Shown here: in pieces, positions 60,269 through 64,000 of the stretch
Numbering within the stretch: position 1 is the first letter of the stretch
Layout of the letters: each line of letters begins with the position of its first letter
Notes under the pieces: generated by a model
Databases searched by the model: none
What the model was told of the DNA's origin: nothing
Seen by the model: only the letters and a program-made list of their open reading frames with translations
Position numbers and translations under genes: made by a program
Assembly (NCBI RefSeq): GCF_900104145.1
Contig: NZ_FNLB01000006.1
Span: forward strand, 3,970,501-4,034,500
Direction of reading: 5' to 3'
Length of the DNA: 64,000 bases
Origin: Pseudovibrio sp. Tun.PSC04-5.I4
GTDB taxonomy: Bacteria > Pseudomonadota > Alphaproteobacteria > Rhizobiales > Stappiaceae

Positions 60269-61027
60269 ATGAGCGTTAAAACTGAATGCGCAGTGCCTGC
60301 GCGCCTTCGCCCCTCCCCTAATCATAATGAGCGATGTGCTGGTGAGATTGATATGCTCATCCTGCATTACACAGCTATGGAAAGTGCCGAGAAGGCTGTT
60401 TCGTGGTTGTGTGACCCTCGCTCAGAAGTGTCCTGTCATTATCTCGTTGATGAGCTAGGCACTGTTACTCAGATGGTGCCAGAAAGCCGGAGAGCGTGGC
60501 ACGCTGGGGTTTCTCGCTGGAAAGGCGAAGAGGATCTAAACTCCCGCAGTATCGGTATTGAGATTTCCAACCTCGGGGATCTGAAGACGGGCACACAGTC
60601 TTATCCTGAGGTGCAAATCGAAGCTGTTATTGCGCTGGCGAAGGATATCTGCGCGCGTCGCAACATTGCTCCGGAACGTGTTCTTGGTCATTCTGATGTT
60701 GCTCCTGCCCGTAAGCAGGATCCGGGAAAGCATTTCCCATGGAGTCAGTTGGCAGAGGCTGGCGTGGGCCATTACCTTGCACCAGTCGATATTGATGGGT
60801 CCAGCTTCTTTCAGGAAGGCGATGAAGGCCAGCCTATTGAAGCTCTGCAATCGCTGTTGGGGCTCTATGGGTATGATGTTCTTGTAAATGGTGTATTTGA
60901 TGAGAAAACACGGTATGCGATGGAAGCGTTTCAGCGCCATTTTAGACCCAGCAAAGTGGATGGGATTGCAGATCCGCAAAGCATAGCGACCCTGCATAGC
61001 CTCCTTAAAAAGCTAAAAATCGACTGA
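60269..61027 (+). CDS. N-acetylmuramoyl-L-alanine amidase (AmiD-like)
   Basis: This 252-residue protein has an Amidase_2 domain with the zinc His in DMLILHYTAMESAEKAVSWL and SRRAWHAGVSRWKGEEDLNS. The catalytic end is VLGHSDVAPARKQDPGKHFP. A C-terminal peptidoglycan-binding domain follows (IEALQSLLGLYGYDVLVNGV-FDEKTRYAMEAFQRHF). It cleaves the bond between MurNAc and L-Ala. No signal peptide is visible at the chosen start (GAGG before 60269), so it may recycle muropeptides in the cytoplasm or use another route. Confidence 0.9.
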   Translation: MSVKTECAVPARLRPSPNHNERCAGEIDMLILHYTAMESAEKAVSWLCDPRSEVSCHYLVDELGTVTQMVPESRRAWHAGVSRWKGEEDLNSRSIGIEISNLGDLKTGTQSYPEVQIEAVIALAKDICARRNIAPERVLGHSDVAPARKQDPGKHFPWSQLAEAGVGHYLAPVDIDGSSFFQEGDEGQPIEALQSLLGLYGYDVLVNGVFDEKTRYAMEAFQRHFRPSKVDGIADPQSIATLHSLLKKLKID

Positions 61028-61302
61028 GTGTGATGGATGTCATTGATATATCATGAAAATGACTGTTATCACTTAGTGGTTTTATGAATGCATTCCCTAG
61101 GGGAAGATGAAGCCTTTGCTTAAATGAATCCATATATGTGGCCACCGTGACATACGGTGGTCTCTTTTTTGCCATGAACCGGGGTTTATGCCAGTTTTTA
61201 AACATTAAAATTGTAACTTTTCGTGATCAGCATCGTCTGAATTTCGTCGCATCTTCTGAAGATAAACACTCCTGCTCAAAACATGATTGCCAGGAAATGA
61301 AG

Positions 61303-61794
61303 ATGAACCTCACAAAGATAAAAAATATTGTAGTAATTCCAGCTCTAGCGCTAAGTGTAATGCTCGGCGGAGTTGTGAATACAAGCGTCTTTTCTGATGA
61401 AGCTGCGGCAGCGACAAAGAAATCTAGCTACGTTAAGATGATTGAAAAGAAAGCCAAAAAACACGGCGTCCCAAAATCAATTGCTAAGGCCGTGGTTGAA
61501 GTGGAAAGTAACTTCAATGAAAAAGCACGAGGCCGTGCTGGTGAAGTTGGTCTGATGCAAATTAAGCCTTCTACAGCACGTGGTATGGGCTACCGTGGAT
61601 CGACAAGAAACCTCTACTCTCCTGAAAATAACCTCGAATGGGGAATGAAGTATCTCGCTGGTGCATATAAACGTGCGGGCGGTGATCTCTGTGGCACAAT
61701 CTTGCGCTACAATGCTGGTCACTACGCAAAAAGAATGAACCGAGTAAGCGCCAAGTACTGTAAGCGCGTTAAGGCCATTATCGCTCGCAGCTAA
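61303..61794 (+). CDS. Lytic transglycosylase (SLT domain)
   Basis: This 163-residue exported protein has a signal peptide (MNLTKIKNIVVIPALALSVM). The SLT core is GVPKSIAKAVVEVESNFNEK (catalytic Glu in VEVESNF), ARGRAGEVGLMQIKPSTARG, NLYSPENNLEWGMKYLAGAY and ILRYNAGHYAKRM. It cuts the glycan backbone with formation of 1,6-anhydro-MurNAc (established). AGGAA lies 6 bases before the ATG at 61303; upstream in-frame ATGs add no signal. It is short, as are secretion-system-associated or housekeeping MltE-like enzymes. The amidase gene precedes it on the same strand. Confidence 0.88.
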   Translation: MNLTKIKNIVVIPALALSVMLGGVVNTSVFSDEAAAATKKSSYVKMIEKKAKKHGVPKSIAKAVVEVESNFNEKARGRAGEVGLMQIKPSTARGMGYRGSTRNLYSPENNLEWGMKYLAGAYKRAGGDLCGTILRYNAGHYAKRMNRVSAKYCKRVKAIIARS

Positions 61795-61896
61795 GTGCAT
61801 GTTGCATTTTCGGACCAGGAACGGTAAGTTCTTGTACAAAATTTCATAGAATTTTACGAATGTCTGACCCTAGGTCAGTCTGTCTGCAGGGACATA

Positions 61897-61928
61897 GAGA
61901 TGGTTGACCGGGCAAAGTCAACCATCTC
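61897..61928. terminator. Perfect 12-bp hairpin after the transglycosylase gene
   Basis: Arms gagatggttgac (61897-61908) and gtcaaccatctc (61917-61928) with an 8-nt loop, between convergent gene ends (61794 and 61962). The T-run is weak in both directions, so terminator function is likely but not certain. A small ctgaccctaggtcag palindrome precedes it at 61864-61878. Confidence 0.6.
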
Positions 61929-61961
61929 AATTCTTAAAATTTTAGACAAATTTCTCGAAAA

Positions 61962-62663
61962 TTACGCGAACTTTTGTGCGGCCTTTGCTGGGGAGCCGGG
62001 GATTTTTACGCCTTCCAAGATTTTTCCATCATCTAACGGTTGCCCAAGGGATGTGGTGACAGGAATAACGCCCGCCCAATAGGGTTGCGCGTAATCCTCT
62101 TCATCATCAATGGGGGCACCTCGGCGGATTTTTGCAGAAGCGTGTTCGATCTCCACGGCTATGACACCCGTCGCAGCCTGTTCCTTCGGCGTCATTGGGC
62201 GAACTTCCTCCCATCTACCCGGAAGCAGATGCTCGGTTACCGCTTTGAGCGCGTCGTAAGCTTCCTGCTCATCCGTTAGCACACGGGCATTGCCGTGAAT
62301 GATGGCTGTTCTGTAGTTCACGGAGTGATGGAAAGCGGAGCGTGCAGCAACGATGCCATCTACATGCGTGAAGGTGAGGCATACAGGTGAGCTATCGGAC
62401 GTCTTTTTCACGATGCGGGCAGCTTTTGCGCCGTGGATATAGATGGTGCGTTCAATTACTGCGAAGGCCATCGGAATTACGATTGGGCGATCTCCATCCA
62501 GAAAGCCGACATGAACCACCAGCGAGGTTTCCATTATGGGTTGGATTGTCTCCCAATCGTACTCAGCGCGGAGACTGTTTCTCACACGGGCATACTTGGG
62601 TGGTTTAGTGCTTTGAGGCTCTGAAATCGGAGCCTTGGCGATTGTCATCGTATCATCTGTCAT
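61962..62663 (-). CDS. PNPOx-like flavin-binding protein
   Basis: This 233-residue protein has a split-barrel pattern (METSLVVHVGFLDGDRPIVI-PMAFAVIERTIYIHG, then VCLTFTHVDGIVAARSAFHH-SVNYRTAIIHGNARVL). It belongs to the pyridoxamine-5'-phosphate-oxidase-like family of FMN proteins, many without a known substrate. The ATG at 62663 precedes the conserved part. It is divergent from the MocR-type regulator gene, which often regulates such genes, so a link to vitamin B6 or a related flavin pathway is possible (inference). Confidence 0.8.
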   Translation of the reverse strand: MTDDTMTIAKAPISEPQSTKPPKYARVRNSLRAEYDWETIQPIMETSLVVHVGFLDGDRPIVIPMAFAVIERTIYIHGAKAARIVKKTSDSSPVCLTFTHVDGIVAARSAFHHSVNYRTAIIHGNARVLTDEQEAYDALKAVTEHLLPGRWEEVRPMTPKEQAATGVIAVEIEHASAKIRRGAPIDDEEDYAQPYWAGVIPVTTSLGQPLDDGKILEGVKIPGSPAKAAQKFA

Positions 62664-62869
62664 TTTCTTAACCGCTTCTGGTCCTCGGTTTTGAGCAAAG
62701 TCGGCAATATAGGACCAGTTGGCCCAGCAAATGGAATGCACCTTCGCAGGTTCTTCTGTTTGCTGGGTTTTCCGTTTAAATTCGTGCGTTCCTACTGATT
62801 TGAATCAGTGAGGCGCGTTGTGTTCCTGTGTATTCTCTGCAAAACTGGTCCTAAATATAGATCCGCTTA
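62664..62869. promoter_or_regulatory. Divergent promoter region PNPOx-like / MocR-type gene
   Basis: 206 bp without a gene. It should contain the operator for the MocR-type regulator; an inverted pair cgttcctac-tgattt-gaatcagtga is present near 62788-62812 (tgattt/aatca). No further support. Confidence 0.35.
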
Positions 62870-64000
62870 ATGTTAGTTTGGGGTGCCAGTTTGTTTGAGC
62901 ATGTGGTTGCAATATCTCGTGAGGAGAATGCCCCGCTTTCCAGCCAGATTTACCAGCAATATAGGGAGGCGATCCTTGCGCGTCGCATTCCTGAAGGGGA
63001 GCGCTTACCAAGCTCCCGTCAACTGGCTATTGGCCTATCTGTTTCTCGAAATACCGTGAATACAGCCTATGACTTGCTTCGCTCTGAAGGCTTAGTGGAC
63101 GTGCGCTCTGGTGCGCGACCTGAGGTTGTTGCTTTGCCGGTGGTAGAGCGGTCTTCCCTCAAAGAGGAGAACATAGAGGGTGTTGTGCCTTTGTCCTCAC
63201 GAGGAAAGCGATTTGCCACCAACCATCGCTATTATTGCGCGACAGGTCGTGGAGCGCATATGCAGCCGGGCGAACCCTCGAAAGAGCTGTTTCCCAAGGA
63301 GCAATGGGCGCGAAGTTTACGCAGGGCTGCACGGATGCTGAGCGGGAATGCGCTTGGCTATGAACATGCCTCCGGGTTGCCTGAGCTTCAGCGTGTGTTG
63401 GCTCAATACTTGGCACAGGAACGCGGTGTGATCTGCGCGCCAGAGCAAATCCTTGTGTTCCCCAGTGTTCAGTCTGTGCTGTCGTTGATGTCTCAGTGTT
63501 TTTCTGAGGAGGGCGATGTGGCCTTGCTGGAAGAACCGGGGTATCTGGGCGCAAAATCCGCCTTTGTTTCTGCCGGACTGGATGTTCAACCTCTGACCGA
63601 GAGTGAGCAGTTTCAACGCGCTTCGCTCATTTACGTGACGCCCTCTCATCAATACCCAACTGGCAAACGTATGGAGATGACTGAGCGGCTGGCTCTGTTG
63701 AAACAGGCCAGTGAAAAAGGTGCGGTGATCCTTGAGGATGATTATGACAGCGAGTTTTTGTTTGAGGGACGGCCTATTGCGGCGCTTCAGGGGCTCAGTG
63801 CGCACAGTCCGGTGATCTATATCGGCACCTCTGCCAAGTCATTGATGCCCGGTATTCGCCTTGCTTATATTGTGGTGCCCAAAGCACATGTGTTTGATCT
63901 GGCGATGGCGCAGCGGACATCGGGCGCACTTGCAAATGTGCATGTTCAGCTTGCCTTTGCTGATTTTATCGAGAGCGGTCATTTTCGAGCGCATCTGAAT
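62870..64000 (+). CDS. Partial MocR/PdxR-type regulator (GntR HTH plus aminotransferase fold)
   Basis: The frame is open from ATG 62870 to the window end (377 codons; C-terminus missing). The N-terminal GntR winged helix reads SSQIYQQYREAILARRIPEG, then ERLPSSRQLAIGLSVSRNTV and AYDLLRSEGLVDVRSG. The PLP aminotransferase-like domain has ANALGYEHASGLPELQ-type and EEPGYLGAKSAF sequences. Further on are YVTPSHQYPTGKRM, EDDYDSEFLFEG and TSAKSLMPGIRLAY; the Lys in SAKSL is the likely PLP site. MocR regulators often control vitamin B6 or amino-acid genes and can act on a neighbouring divergent gene, here the PNPOx-like one. Confidence 0.9.
   Translation, partial: MLVWGASLFEHVVAISREENAPLSSQIYQQYREAILARRIPEGERLPSSRQLAIGLSVSRNTVNTAYDLLRSEGLVDVRSGARPEVVALPVVERSSLKEENIEGVVPLSSRGKRFATNHRYYCATGRGAHMQPGEPSKELFPKEQWARSLRRAARMLSGNALGYEHASGLPELQRVLAQYLAQERGVICAPEQILVFPSVQSVLSLMSQCFSEEGDVALLEEPGYLGAKSAFVSAGLDVQPLTESEQFQRASLIYVTPSHQYPTGKRMEMTERLALLKQASEKGAVILEDDYDSEFLFEGRPIAALQGLSAHSPVIYIGTSAKSLMPGIRLAYIVVPKAHVFDLAMAQRTSGALANVHVQLAFADFIESGHFRAHLN

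Noticed and set aside
1..64000. CRISPR arrays, rRNA or tRNA genes
   Set aside because: No regularly spaced direct repeats and no tRNA or rRNA signature sequences were seen while reading both strands.

Overview
The window reads as chromosome of a marine alphaproteobacterium. GC is moderate, CDSs are dense and mostly in short operons, and the gene set (csgFG-type curli locus, BA14K protein, HugZ, DUF2336, DUF2293, ArsR-methyltransferase next to metF/metH, several GGDEF/EAL proteins) fits the Rhodobacterales/Hyphomicrobiales border, most likely a Pseudovibrio-like or other Stappiaceae genome. The genus is an inference from gene content. I saw no rRNA, tRNA or CRISPR array.

Region by region. 1-445 is the end of an M20-type amidase. 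446-5990 looks like an acquired island: an IS3/IS481-type transposase remnant, a small inverted-repeat element, then an AT-richer three-gene cassette (Fe(II)/2-oxoglutarate dioxygenase, opine-dehydrogenase-like enzyme, EamA-type exporter), then a truncated parA remnant. 6110-10502 is a curli (functional amyloid) locus: csgF, csgG, a very large curlin with about 20 repeats, an unknown exported protein and a second, smaller curlin. 10518-14048 holds a sugar kinase, an arsR-arsC-arsH operon with a clear operator, and a pirin. 14427-19423 is sbcD-sbcC. 19467-22520 encodes an unusual ammonium-transporter-like domain fused to PAS-GGDEF-EAL. A broken HAD phosphatase follows, then a cobalamin riboswitch driving a CbiM-type cobalt permease, then ettA.

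27030-27773 (minus) encodes a full-length homologue of the type III effector phosphothreonine lyases SpvC/OspF with every catalytic residue in register. It is followed by a GH18 chitinase-like protein without a signal peptide. 29257-33583 holds small conserved proteins, a GGDEF protein with a degenerate EAL domain, a cysteine-rich winged-helix regulator and a LuxR-type regulator. 33790-36287 is a divergent oxyR-katA pair. 38207-43999 is a methionine-cycle operon (ArsR-methyltransferase regulator, metF, metH) behind a perfect 18-bp palindrome.

The rest is mixed metabolism and envelope: azoreductase, a 27-residue membrane peptide, an extensin-like protein, BA14K, HugZ, a methyltransferase, a GST/thioesterase pair, two tandem TauE/SafE exporters, a structured intergenic repeat, a fused 5-oxoprolinase with a divergent MarR regulator, a DoxX-like protein, a third GGDEF-EAL protein, two peptidoglycan enzymes, a PNPOx-like protein, and a MocR/PdxR-type regulator cut by the window end.

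The strongest themes are host or surface interaction (curli, three c-di-GMP proteins, an SpvC-like effector, a chitinase) and metal or oxidative stress (arsRCH, oxyR-katA, B12-controlled CbiM, a possible opine-type metallophore cassette).
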